6,815 nucleotides of DNA, taken from contig URCM01000127.1 of assembly GCA_900546355.1 (NCBI GenBank), forward strand, positions 1 to 6,815. Reading direction: 5' to 3'. The DNA is from an uncultured Bacteroides sp. GTDB lineage: Bacteria; Bacteroidota; Bacteroidia; Bacteroidales; Bacteroidaceae. The notes under the pieces are model-generated. The model made no database searches. It saw nothing but the letters and a program-made list of their open reading frames with translations, and was not told the DNA's origin. Position 1 is the stretch's first letter. The number at the start of each line of letters is the position of its first letter. Positions 1 to 6,134 of the stretch are shown piece by piece. The translations under genes were made by a program, and so were the position numbers.

Positions 1-962
1 ATGGAGTTCAGGCTATAAGGCGATTCAATATAGTTCGGGTCGTATTCCATACCTCCCGAAGGAAGTCCTTTACCTGTCGGGTTCCCGATTTTGATATTAC
101 CTACTTCGTTTGCGATGTTTTGGATTCCGGCGGTGATGATGTCGTACATCACATCAAGATAGTTTACGTATTCACTGCCTGCGTTGCCTGCATTTTTGAT
201 ACGTTCACCGAAGTTGATGCCTTTGTCCAATTCGGTATCGGTCAGAATCTGTTGTTTTTCAGCCGTTACATTTTCGGTGCCTGCCCAGCATGCTTCCAAT
301 AAGATGCATTGATTACGCAAGTCCGCAGCTAAACCTACTAAATAGTTTAATTCTTCAGTGCTATAGTTCAGGTTATGTGCCACGCTTTTGGAATCAGCTG
401 TAGCATTGCCGTCTGCATTTGTATTTGTCAATTCGAATAAAAGATATTCGATGGCGTGGAATCCTTGTAATGCATATCCTAAATAGTTACCTACGTATAC
501 ACCTTCATCATCCATTTGTGCCATCTGCGCTGGGTTGTTTAGCAGAGCGTCCATACCGGTCTTATCAAGCGGCCAAGAGTCAATGTGCGGGTCTATATAG
601 TAGTCTCCGGCTGGGCCGAACAGCCAGGCTTCGCTTTTTTCCCAATAATCGCGTGCGGTTTTCCAAGCTTCGCCGGCTGCTTCTACATCTGCGGTAGATA
701 AGGTTCCGTCCGCTTTTTTGGTGCGGATATCAATACACAGGCTATGCAGTTGCATAGCGGCGTCTGCCATGCCTTTGTAAGTCGGTATTACAGTTTTGTC
801 CGTATAGTCGGTTATTACATCTTTCAACGCTTGCTCCTGAACGGAAAGCCCTCCGGTTTCTTCCGGGTTTTCAGGATTATCGTCATCACTACAAGCGGTA
901 ACACTCATGCCTATCATGGCGGTAAATGCCATGTAGAGCGGGAATTTCAAATACTTTTTCAT
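1..962 (-). CDS. Imelysin-family (peptidase M75-like) surface lipoprotein, 3' end cut by window edge
   Basis: The frame is open from an ATG at 962 to the left edge (320 codons, no stop), so the C-terminus is missing. Residues 1-23 form a lipoprotein signal peptide ending in SVTAC, with Cys24 as the lipidation site. SDDD follows at once, matching the acidic lipoprotein export signal known to send Bacteroidetes lipoproteins to the cell surface. Family marks are GFHAIE at 167-172 (the imelysin GxHxxE motif), followed by YLLFE, a DPHIDSWPLD segment at 124-133, and ESPYSLNS at 313-320, like the late family motif. Imelysin-like proteins (ICMP, IrpA, EfeO M75 domain) are two-bundle helical proteins associated with iron uptake; peptidase activity is doubtful for many of them. 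The gene lies 47 bases after the porin gene with no promoter-like sequence between, so it is probably co-transcribed. The family is a confident call; iron as substrate is inferred. Confidence 0.9.
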   Translation of the reverse strand, partial: MKKYLKFPLYMAFTAMIGMSVTACSDDDNPENPEETGGLSVQEQALKDVITDYTDKTVIPTYKGMADAAMQLHSLCIDIRTKKADGTLSTADVEAAGEAWKTARDYWEKSEAWLFGPAGDYYIDPHIDSWPLDKTGMDALLNNPAQMAQMDDEGVYVGNYLGYALQGFHAIEYLLFELTNTNADGNATADSKSVAHNLNYSTEELNYLVGLAADLRNQCILLEACWAGTENVTAEKQQILTDTELDKGINFGERIKNAGNAGSEYVNYLDVMYDIITAGIQNIANEVGNIKIGNPTGKGLPSGGMEYDPNYIESPYSLNS

Positions 963-1009
963 TGTCTTACTTTTTTAATTGGTGTTTTGTTTGTATCTTG
1001 TTTTTGATT

Positions 1010-2356
1010 TTACAAATTGAAGAAACCGGAATAGGCTACTCCTAACGAAACGGCTGGTTCGTTATTGAATTTGCTTTTCAGGATGCCCAATGAATATTCC
1101 CCCTTCAATACGATGTCTTTCATCGGGTAATAGTTCACACCGAATGCGATGCGTTGCCGTCCATATTCTTCATAATCGGTCACGGCATCTTCCGTTTTAT
1201 ACATTGAATCATAATATTCATAACGACCGAAAAGATAGAATTTGCGTCCTTTTTCTTGCTGCTTTTTGCCAAGCCAACCGAATAAGTCGTAGCCCACTTC
1301 TACCCCTGTAGAAATTGCTGATGTAGCTACAGGTCTTTTTTTCGCAGGCGAGTCATTAGAGAAACTTTGGTTGTAACGGGTAATCAATGCTGCGTCTGAC
1401 AAGTGCCCGTAATCGAAGTTCCCTCGTGCCACCCAGTTATGGTCATTGTAGTGGAAATCGAATGAACCGATTAAGACAGTTCCTTTTACATCGTCGTATA
1501 TCGCATTGGTCGCTTTCTTCAGTGTGTTGCTGAAGGTGTTGCCTGCATATCCGCTTACAGAGAGGCGGAGTCCTTTTACCGAGTAATTGTCTATGCGGAC
1601 GGCACCCGCCATGGCATTGGCTATCTTGAACTCGTAAGGACTTCCGGCACCGCCTTTTATCCATTCTTTATCATTGAAGCGGTCCGAGTCAAGCCCAGGG
1701 AGTAACATGGCTTCGTACCGCCAGTCTCCTGCACGTCCCCAAATACTTAATCCGGTTTCATGCCATGTGCACGGCATAATGGTGTTCTCACCTTCCGGGC
1801 GATATACACCGAAGAACTCCGTAGGAAGATGATGGGCATTGGTCGCTCCGACGGGTACTACCATGTGTCCTAACTTGATGTTGAACTCCGGAAAGAATGA
1901 TTTTTGAATCCAGAATTGTTCGAGGGCGACTTCTCCTCCGCGTTCAATCTCGCTTTCGTATTCACCACCTTCGTGTTCTTCTATTTCTACGGCGCTTTCC
2001 GTACCTCCGTGTTCAAATTCGATTTCCATTCCCATTGACCAGCCTTTGCCGAAATCATATCCTAACATCAGGACTACGTGAGGCAAATCGAAACGTCCGT
2101 GCTTATCGTCTTTATAATCTTCCGGACTATCGTAGCGCAGGTAATTGTCGCTATAAAAGTTCCGGCTATATACGGCTTCTCCATAACCGCCGATGGTGAA
2201 GCGCGATTTCTTCTTTTCCTTCTTGGGTGTTTCCGATGCACTCATTACGGATGTTCCCGCTTTGTCTTTACTTGCCTGCTCTGCTTCACCTGTAGCGAAA
2301 GCGTGCGGAGCGAGCATCGCCAAGCAGAGCGAGAATAAGAGTTTCGTTGTTTTCAT
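1010..2356 (-). CDS. Porin-like outer-membrane beta-barrel protein with acidic loop, first gene of imelysin operon
   Basis: The protein has 448 residues. A signal peptide (1-21) ends in AFA before TG. A charged low-complexity linker follows (about 23-52, Lys-rich at 45-50). From FTIGGYGEAVYS at 53 on, alternating amphipathic strands with aromatic girdles run to the C-terminus (YSGFFNL), as expected for an outer-membrane barrel. The segment around 159-205 (GHMVVPVGATNAHHLP, then RPEGEN and WHETG) resembles phosphate-selective porin O/P-like proteins. Residues 111-146 contain 14 Glu and two His and probably form a loop between two strands. The gene precedes an imelysin lipoprotein gene, so a role as a channel for iron or another cation is a reasonable inference; substrate selectivity is not shown by the sequence. 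It has its own promoter and a leader of about 30 bases with no Shine-Dalgarno sequence, only an A-rich stretch. It could instead be a general porin. Confidence 0.82.
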   Translation of the reverse strand: MKTTKLLFSLCLAMLAPHAFATGEAEQASKDKAGTSVMSASETPKKEKKKSRFTIGGYGEAVYSRNFYSDNYLRYDSPEDYKDDKHGRFDLPHVVLMLGYDFGKGWSMGMEIEFEHGGTESAVEIEEHEGGEYESEIERGGEVALEQFWIQKSFFPEFNIKLGHMVVPVGATNAHHLPTEFFGVYRPEGENTIMPCTWHETGLSIWGRAGDWRYEAMLLPGLDSDRFNDKEWIKGGAGSPYEFKIANAMAGAVRIDNYSVKGLRLSVSGYAGNTFSNTLKKATNAIYDDVKGTVLIGSFDFHYNDHNWVARGNFDYGHLSDAALITRYNQSFSNDSPAKKRPVATSAISTGVEVGYDLFGWLGKKQQEKGRKFYLFGRYEYYDSMYKTEDAVTDYEEYGRQRIAFGVNYYPMKDIVLKGEYSLGILKSKFNNEPAVSLGVAYSGFFNL

Positions 2357-2389
2357 TTCTCTTTATCTTTTGTTGATTTTTAACTACTG

Positions 2390-2420
2390 CAAAGGTAGGG
2401 AGCTTACTTTATAGCGGCAA
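2390..2420 (-). promoter_or_regulatory. Bacteroidetes-type promoter of the porin-imelysin operon
   Basis: Read on the minus strand, TACCTTTG at 2397-2390 is a perfect match to the Bacteroidetes -7 element TAnnTTTG. TTG at 2420-2418, with 20 bases between, fits the -33 element. The predicted transcript would start near 2383-2386, leaving a leader of about 30 bases before the ATG at 2356. The -33 element directly abuts the palindrome at 2421-2436, which makes regulation here likely. Confidence 0.7.
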
Positions 2421-2460
2421 TACCTACTTTTAGGTAAAAAAAGATGTTAAATACCTACTT
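2419..2460. promoter_or_regulatory. Operator-like cluster between divergent porin and DNA-repair genes
   Basis: AATACCTACTT occurs twice as an exact 11-bp direct repeat, at 2419-2429 and 2450-2460, with starts 31 bp apart (about three helical turns). The first copy is also half of a palindrome: TACCTA at 2421-2426, CTTT spacer, TAGGTA at 2431-2436. The palindrome sits just upstream of the porin -33 element, a usual place for an activator. The second copy overlaps the expected -33 region of the divergent repair gene. The regulator is not recognised; the pattern does not resemble the classical Fur box. Confidence 0.45.
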
Positions 2461-2477
2461 ATGGGGTTAGCAATGCG

Positions 2478-2485
2478 TATTTTTG
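2478..2485 (+). promoter_or_regulatory. -7 element of the DNA alkylation repair gene promoter
   Basis: TATTTTTG fits TAnnTTTG exactly and ends 28 bases before the ATG at 2514. No good -33 TTTG is seen at the expected 19-21 bases upstream (about 2454-2459); that stretch is instead occupied by the second AATACCTACTT repeat. The promoter may therefore be weak or regulated. Confidence 0.55.
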
Positions 2486-2513
2486 CAGGAAATATGACAA
2501 CAAAGCAAAAGAT

Positions 2514-3224
2514 ATGGAAGAATACAGACTCGAAGGCTTGACCATCAAAGAGCATCTGCTCCAATTGGCGGAGCGGGGAAACAAAAAGTTTACCGAAAGC
2601 CTGAATCCGGGCGTGGAGCATGTGTTGGGCATCCGTGTGCCCGATTTGCGCAAGCTGGCGGCACGCATCGCCAAAGACGGTTGGGAGGCATATCTCGATA
2701 CCGCCGATACGTATTATATGGAAGAACGGATGCTGCAAGGCATGGTGCTGGGTTGCATCCGTCCCGATGCCGATATAGAAGTGTATCTGCACCGGGTAAC
2801 CTGTTTTGTATGGAATATCAATAGCTGGTCGGTGTGCGACACGTTCAAGTTCGGAGGCGGAAAGCGGTTCATTGAAGCGAACAAGGACCGGCTTTGGGAG
2901 TATCTGAAGACTTGGATGCGAGCCGAGGGCGAGTATGAAATCCGTTTCGGCGTGGTGATGGCGATGCAATACTTTATTGATGAGGAACACATTGAGGAGC
3001 TGTTCTCCTTGTATAATGCTATCCGTCACGAAGGATATTACGTACGGATGGGAGTGGCATGGGCACTATCGGTCTGCTTCGTCAGGTTCCCCGAACGGAC
3101 TCTGGCATATCTGAAACAAAATACCTTGGACAACTTTACCTATAACAAGGCACTGCAAAAGATAATCGAGTCGTATCGGGTAGATGCCGGAACGAAAGAT
3201 GTGATACGGGCAATGAAGAGGTAA
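2514..3224 (+). CDS. DNA alkylation repair protein, AlkD-like HEAT-repeat DNA glycosylase
   Basis: The protein has 236 residues, the usual length for AlkD-type enzymes, which are all-helical HEAT-like cytoplasmic proteins that excise alkylated bases such as 3-methyladenine and 7-methylguanine. The characteristic residues of Bacillus cereus AlkD (Trp109, Asp113, Arg148, Trp187) appear here at a constant offset of four: Trp105 and Asp109 in NINSWSVCDTF, Arg144 in EIRFGVVMA, and Trp183 in GVAWALS. The catalytic set therefore looks complete. VLGIRVPDLRKLA near 37-49 is the typical N-terminal family segment. The ATG at 2514 is chosen because it lies just behind the -7 element and starts the family-like N-terminus; the leader is A-rich without a Shine-Dalgarno sequence. 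The gene stands alone, divergent from the porin operon and convergent with rlmH. Exact lesion specificity cannot be read from the sequence. Confidence 0.9.
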   Translation: MEEYRLEGLTIKEHLLQLAERGNKKFTESLNPGVEHVLGIRVPDLRKLAARIAKDGWEAYLDTADTYYMEERMLQGMVLGCIRPDADIEVYLHRVTCFVWNINSWSVCDTFKFGGGKRFIEANKDRLWEYLKTWMRAEGEYEIRFGVVMAMQYFIDEEHIEELFSLYNAIRHEGYYVRMGVAWALSVCFVRFPERTLAYLKQNTLDNFTYNKALQKIIESYRVDAGTKDVIRAMKR

Positions 3225-3257
3225 TTCGGGTAGGGGCAGGTTGCGTTGCCGGATGCG

Positions 3258-3449
3258 TTAAACTGCATAGTCAAAGCCATTGGATTCCGTAAAGAGTTCT
3301 GTGCAGTCAGGACTGCTGTCCTGATAGGTCAGGATTGCAGTCCTAGTAGGCTCAGGACTGCAGTCCTGGCAGTATGGGACTGAGGGAGGACTCGGATGTC
3401 TCGTACTAAGCAGTTGTTTGGTTTTGTAGGAGCAATAATATGTTTTCAT
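3258..3449 (-). CDS. Doubtful 63-codon ORF abutting the rlmH stop codon
   Basis: An ATG at 3449 follows the rlmH stop codon (3452-3450) without a gap, so translation by re-initiation is conceivable. The protein has no recognisable domain, signal peptide or membrane segment. Its middle is simply the translation of the palindromic repeats at 3307-3368, read in shifting frames because the repeat spacing is 22-23 bases (QDCSPEP in one unit, TRTAILT in the next, YQDSSPDC in the third). That is what non-coding repeat DNA with a chance open frame would look like. It is listed because an automated annotation may carry it; it is more likely not a real gene. Confidence 0.2.
   Translation of the reverse strand: MKTYYCSYKTKQLLSTRHPSPPSVPYCQDCSPEPTRTAILTYQDSSPDCTELFTESNGFDYAV
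3307..3368. repeat. Three tandem palindromic units built on CAGGACTGCAGTCCTG
   Basis: Three 16-bp units lie at 3308-3323 (CAGGACTGCTGTCCTG), 3330-3345 (CAGGATTGCAGTCCTA) and 3353-3368 (CAGGACTGCAGTCCTG, a perfect palindrome). Their starts are 22 and 23 bp apart. The first unit has 7-bp arms when flanking T and A are counted; the second has one internal mismatch that can be a G-U pair in RNA. Degenerate half-units continue at 3377-3382 (GGACTG) and 3387-3392 (AGGACT). The array lies between the convergent repair gene and rlmH. It could act as a bidirectional terminator or RNA-stabilising hairpin, or be a REP-like element. No T-tract follows the units, so a simple intrinsic terminator is not shown. 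Confidence 0.85.
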
Positions 3450-3920
3450 TTATTCATGATGGTAAGGGCTATTGTTGAGGATGCTCATCGCACGGTATAA
3501 TTGCTCCACGAAGATGAGGCGTATCATCTGGTGGGAGAAGGTCATCTTCGAAAGTGATATTTTTTCCTGTGCCGCCTGATAGACGGCAGTCGAGAATCCG
3601 TAGGGACCTCCGATAATGAACACCAACCGCTTGACGGAATGCATCTTGCGTTCTATCCAAGTGGCGAACTCCATGGAGCGGAATTCCTTGCCGTGCTCGT
3701 CGAGCAAGACGGGCACATCGCCCGGCTGAAGGGCTTTCAGGATGAGTTCGCCTTCTTTTTCTTTCTGTTGTTCGGTGCTGAGGCTTTTGGTGTTCTTCAA
3801 CTCAGGAATGACTTCGATGTCGAACGGGATGTAGTGCTTTATGCGTTGTACATAGTCGTCAATAGCAGCGATGTAGTGTTTCTCTACCGTTTTGCCTACC
3901 ACCAATAAGGTAAATTTCAT
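3450..3920 (-). CDS. rlmH: 23S rRNA (pseudouridine1915-N3)-methyltransferase RlmH
   Basis: RlmH is a small SPOUT-fold, SAM-dependent methyltransferase that modifies pseudouridine 1915 in helix 69 of 23S rRNA on assembled ribosomes; it acts as a dimer. With the start at 3920 the protein has 156 residues, the normal family length, and begins MKFTLLVVGK. Family marks are LLDEHGKEFRS at 72-82, the SAM-binding knot segment FIIGGPYGF at 101-109, LSKMTFSHQM at 123-132, and the C-terminal YRAMSI and SPYHHE (142-147 and 151-156), close to the E. coli ending PYHRE. The frame stays open upstream to 4289, but that part is antisense to nadC and lacks RlmH similarity, so the internal ATG, just behind its own promoter, is the right start. 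It is divergent from nadC. Confidence 0.97.
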   Translation of the reverse strand: MKFTLLVVGKTVEKHYIAAIDDYVQRIKHYIPFDIEVIPELKNTKSLSTEQQKEKEGELILKALQPGDVPVLLDEHGKEFRSMEFATWIERKMHSVKRLVFIIGGPYGFSTAVYQAAQEKISLSKMTFSHQMIRLIFVEQLYRAMSILNNSPYHHE

Positions 3921-3949
3921 ATTCGTTAATCGGGTTTTAAATGTTTCCT

Positions 3950-3981
3950 TTTGCAAAGGTATGAATAAATCCGTACCTTTG
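3950..3981 (+). promoter_or_regulatory. nadC promoter
   Basis: TTTG at 3950-3953 (-33) and TACCTTTG at 3974-3981 (-7) are separated by 20 bases, matching the Bacteroidetes consensus at both elements. Transcription should start near 3986-3990, giving a leader of about 25-30 bases before the ATG at 4015. The -33 element touches the -7 element of the opposing rlmH promoter. Confidence 0.8.
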
Positions 3982-3988
3982 CCGCAAA
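3954..3988 (-). promoter_or_regulatory. rlmH promoter, overlapping the nadC promoter
   Basis: On the minus strand TACCTTTG at 3961-3954 is a perfect -7 element. The best -33 candidate is TTTG at 3988-3985, with 23 bases between, a little longer than usual. The start point would lie near 3947-3950, about 30 bases before the rlmH ATG. The footprint is almost the same DNA as the nadC promoter. Confidence 0.65.
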
Positions 3989-4014
3989 ATAAACATGTAA
4001 ATAGAAAAAGTATT

Positions 4015-4869
4015 ATGGATGAAAAAGTAGTTAAGGACTTAATCGATCGGTTGATTGATTTGTCGTTTGCAGAAGATATAGGTGATGGCGACCACACCAC
4101 TTTGTCGTGTATTCCTGCCGACGCGATGGGAAAATCGAAGTTATTGATTAAAGAAGAAGGTATCCTGGCAGGTATTGAAGTAGCAAAGGAAGTGTTCCGC
4201 CGTTTCGACCCGACTTTGCAGGTAGAAGTATTTATAAATGATGGCGCGCACGTGAAACCGGGTGATGTGCCGATGGTTGTATCGGGCAAGGTGCAGTCGC
4301 TTCTTCAGACTGAACGCCTGATGCTGAACATCATGCAACGCATGAGCGGTATCGCAACAATGACCCATAAGTATGTAGAACGTCTGCAAGGAACGAAAAC
4401 CCGTGTATTGGATACACGTAAAACCACTCCGGGCATGCGCATCCTGGAAAAGATGGCGGTGAAGATAGGCGGTGGAGTAAACCACCGTATCGGGCTTTTT
4501 GATATGATTCTGTTGAAGGATAATCATGTGGACTTTGCCGGAGGCATTGACAAGGCTATCCAGCGTGCGAAAGACTATTGTAAGGAAAAAGGTAAGGATT
4601 TGAAGATAGAAATCGAGGTACGCAATTTCGATGAGTTGCAACAGGTACTCGACTTGGGTGGCGTAGACCGCATTATGCTGGATAACTTTACCCCCGAAAA
4701 CACACGCAAGGCAGTAGAAATGGTAGGTGGGCGCTATGAGATAGAATCATCGGGAGGTATTACCTTCGATACGCTTCGTGATTATGCCGAATGTGGTGTC
4801 GACTTCATTTCGGTAGGTGCATTGACCCACTCGGTAAAAGGATTGGATATGAGCTTCAAGGCTTGCTGA
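4015..4869 (+). CDS. nadC: Nicotinate-nucleotide pyrophosphorylase (carboxylating), quinolinate phosphoribosyltransferase
   Basis: NadC converts quinolinate and PRPP to nicotinate mononucleotide, CO2 and pyrophosphate in de novo NAD synthesis, in the cytoplasm. The 284-residue product has the full set of family motifs: EDIGDGDHTT at 20-29, DTRKTTPG at 133-140, KIGGGVNHRIGLFD at 150-163 continuing to LLKDNH at 166-171, EIEVRNFDE at 199-207, MLDNF at 221-225, ESSGGI at 244-249 and SVGALTHS at 266-273. The basic residues of the substrate pocket (Arg135, Lys136, His157, Arg158, Lys168) are present. The frame is open upstream to 3892, but the ATG at 4015 begins the family N-terminus and lies downstream of the predicted transcription start, so it is preferred. 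No nadA or nadB is in the window. A lipoprotein gene starts 13 bases after the stop. Confidence 0.97.
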   Translation: MDEKVVKDLIDRLIDLSFAEDIGDGDHTTLSCIPADAMGKSKLLIKEEGILAGIEVAKEVFRRFDPTLQVEVFINDGAHVKPGDVPMVVSGKVQSLLQTERLMLNIMQRMSGIATMTHKYVERLQGTKTRVLDTRKTTPGMRILEKMAVKIGGGVNHRIGLFDMILLKDNHVDFAGGIDKAIQRAKDYCKEKGKDLKIEIEVRNFDELQQVLDLGGVDRIMLDNFTPENTRKAVEMVGGRYEIESSGGITFDTLRDYAECGVDFISVGALTHSVKGLDMSFKAC

Positions 4870-4871
4870 AT

Positions 4872-4875
4872 GGAG
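4872..4875 (+). promoter_or_regulatory. Shine-Dalgarno-like GGAG before the beta-propeller lipoprotein
   Basis: GGAG lies 7 bases before the ATG at 4883, in the 13-base gap after nadC. It supports that start. It is one of the few Shine-Dalgarno-like sites in a window where starts mostly have A-rich leaders. Confidence 0.5.
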
Positions 4876-4882
4876 TAAGCTT

Positions 4883-6124
4883 ATGAAAAAGACTTTGACT
4901 TATGTGACAGGCGCGGTTGGCTTGATGCTTGCGGCCTGTCAACCTTCTGCACAGAAGGCCAGTGAAGGCGGTCTGTTGCATATCGATGTGGCCGGAGCCA
5001 TGGAGGTTTTGACAGAGTTGAAGGTATCTGACTTGGGAACTCATGTACGCTATGTACCGTTGGAGACGAATGATTCGTGCCTGATAGGTAGAAATCCCGA
5101 AATTAAAGTACTGGATAAACAGATTTTGGTGAAATCGGGCAACGACCTGTATGGCTTTGACAAAGAGACGGGACGTTTCCTCAATTCCATCGGTCATGTG
5201 GGGGACGATCCGGAAGGCTACTCGCAGGGTGGATTGCCTATTTACAATGATTACAATGGACTGTTCTACTTTGTTCGTCAACCCGACCAACTGCAGAAGT
5301 TCGATTTGCAAGGCAACTATCGGGGGAAAGATATTGTGCCCACACCGCCCGCCATGCCTACGGACTATGCATTTATCGACACGCTGACCGTAGGCTGCTA
5401 CAATAATATCGGGCAGCAAAACACTCATAACCGTTCCTTGGCTTTCTTCACTGAAACAGGAGAACTGACCGACACGGTGAACAGTCTGTTGCCTGCCCTT
5501 CCACCCATGGAAATTACGGATATCGCCCAAATCTATGTCAAGAAGTTTGGTAATATGGGAGCCATTTTCACTCGTTTCCAGAATGGTACGGCCTCTACCA
5601 GCATTGCGGGCGTTCCTTTATTGTGGAAAACAGGAGGTAAACTGCGTTTCAAAGAAATCTTTAGTGACACCTTATATAATATAGCACGTCCGGGGAGTAT
5701 TATGCCCTATGCCGTTCTCGAAACCGGGAAATGGCATTTTCCTGCCGAAGCCAGGCAAGAAACATCGGGTAGCGACAGCAAACTGCTTCCTACAATAGTA
5801 TTGGAAAATGATAGTGTTATTTTCTTCCAATGTGTACGAGGTTTGTATGAGGACGAACCGGAAGTACTGCATGGCATCTATGACAAGACGGCCTGCACTA
5901 CCCATATGGCTCAAGAGTCGCAGGGAATTGCCGATGATGTGAACGGCTTTCTTCCTTTCCATCCTAATACCTGCGGTACGCAGGGCGAGTTTGCCCAAAT
6001 CGTGGAAGCAAGCGAAGTTTTGGAATGGCTGGACGAGCATCCCGAGGCTAAGGATAATCCTGTCTTTACCTCCTTGCTGCATTTGAATGAAGAAAACAAT
6101 CCGATTGTCATTTTAGTAGAATAA
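4883..6124 (+). CDS. 6-bladed beta-propeller lipoprotein (Bacteroidales type)
   Basis: The protein has 413 residues. Residues 1-18 form a signal peptide with the lipobox LAAC; Cys19 is the lipidation site. No acidic run follows (CQPSAQK), so an inward-facing location is possible. RYVPLETNDSCLIG at 56-69 and FDKETGRFLNSIGHVGDD at 92-109, with EGY after it, are hallmarks of the Bacteroidales 6-bladed beta-propeller lipoproteins (BF3164-like, DUF4934/DUF5128-type). Further blade-like strands follow: LQKFDLQGNYRG near 137-148, SLAFFTETGELTD near 185-197, and FSDTLYNI at 260-267. The C-terminal IVILVE also fits the family. These proteins have no established biochemical role; ligand or partner binding is a guess. 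The gene starts 13 bases after nadC and is followed after 10 bases by another secreted-protein gene, with no TAnnTTTG in either gap, so co-transcription from the nadC promoter is likely. Confidence 0.82.
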   Translation: MKKTLTYVTGAVGLMLAACQPSAQKASEGGLLHIDVAGAMEVLTELKVSDLGTHVRYVPLETNDSCLIGRNPEIKVLDKQILVKSGNDLYGFDKETGRFLNSIGHVGDDPEGYSQGGLPIYNDYNGLFYFVRQPDQLQKFDLQGNYRGKDIVPTPPAMPTDYAFIDTLTVGCYNNIGQQNTHNRSLAFFTETGELTDTVNSLLPALPPMEITDIAQIYVKKFGNMGAIFTRFQNGTASTSIAGVPLLWKTGGKLRFKEIFSDTLYNIARPGSIMPYAVLETGKWHFPAEARQETSGSDSKLLPTIVLENDSVIFFQCVRGLYEDEPEVLHGIYDKTACTTHMAQESQGIADDVNGFLPFHPNTCGTQGEFAQIVEASEVLEWLDEHPEAKDNPVFTSLLHLNEENNPIVILVE

Positions 6125-6134
6125 AATATAGCGT

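Noticed and set aside
1897..2414. Plus-strand open frames of 73-100 codons inside the porin gene
   Set aside because: They are antisense to a well-supported coding region, have low-complexity Arg/Leu-rich translations and no promoter or ribosome-binding site.
2494..2541. 15-codon upstream ORF overlapping the start of the DNA repair gene in another frame
   Set aside because: Its ATG is only a few bases behind the predicted transcription start and there is no ribosome-binding site; probably chance, although a leaderless start cannot be ruled out.
3235..3250. GGCA...TGCC hairpin just after the DNA repair gene as a terminator
   Set aside because: Only four base pairs and no following T-run.
3892..4014. 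N-terminal extension of nadC by 41 codons
   Set aside because: It overlaps rlmH and the divergent promoter region and lies mostly upstream of the predicted nadC transcription start; NadC begins at MDEKVV (4015).
3921..4289. N-terminal extension of the rlmH frame by 123 codons upstream of 3920
   Set aside because: It is antisense to nadC, crosses both promoters and has no RlmH similarity; the family N-terminus begins at 3920.
4856..5530. Minus-strand open frame of 224 codons opposite the beta-propeller lipoprotein gene
   Set aside because: It overlaps a recognisable lipoprotein on the plus strand and shows no family motif or signal of its own.
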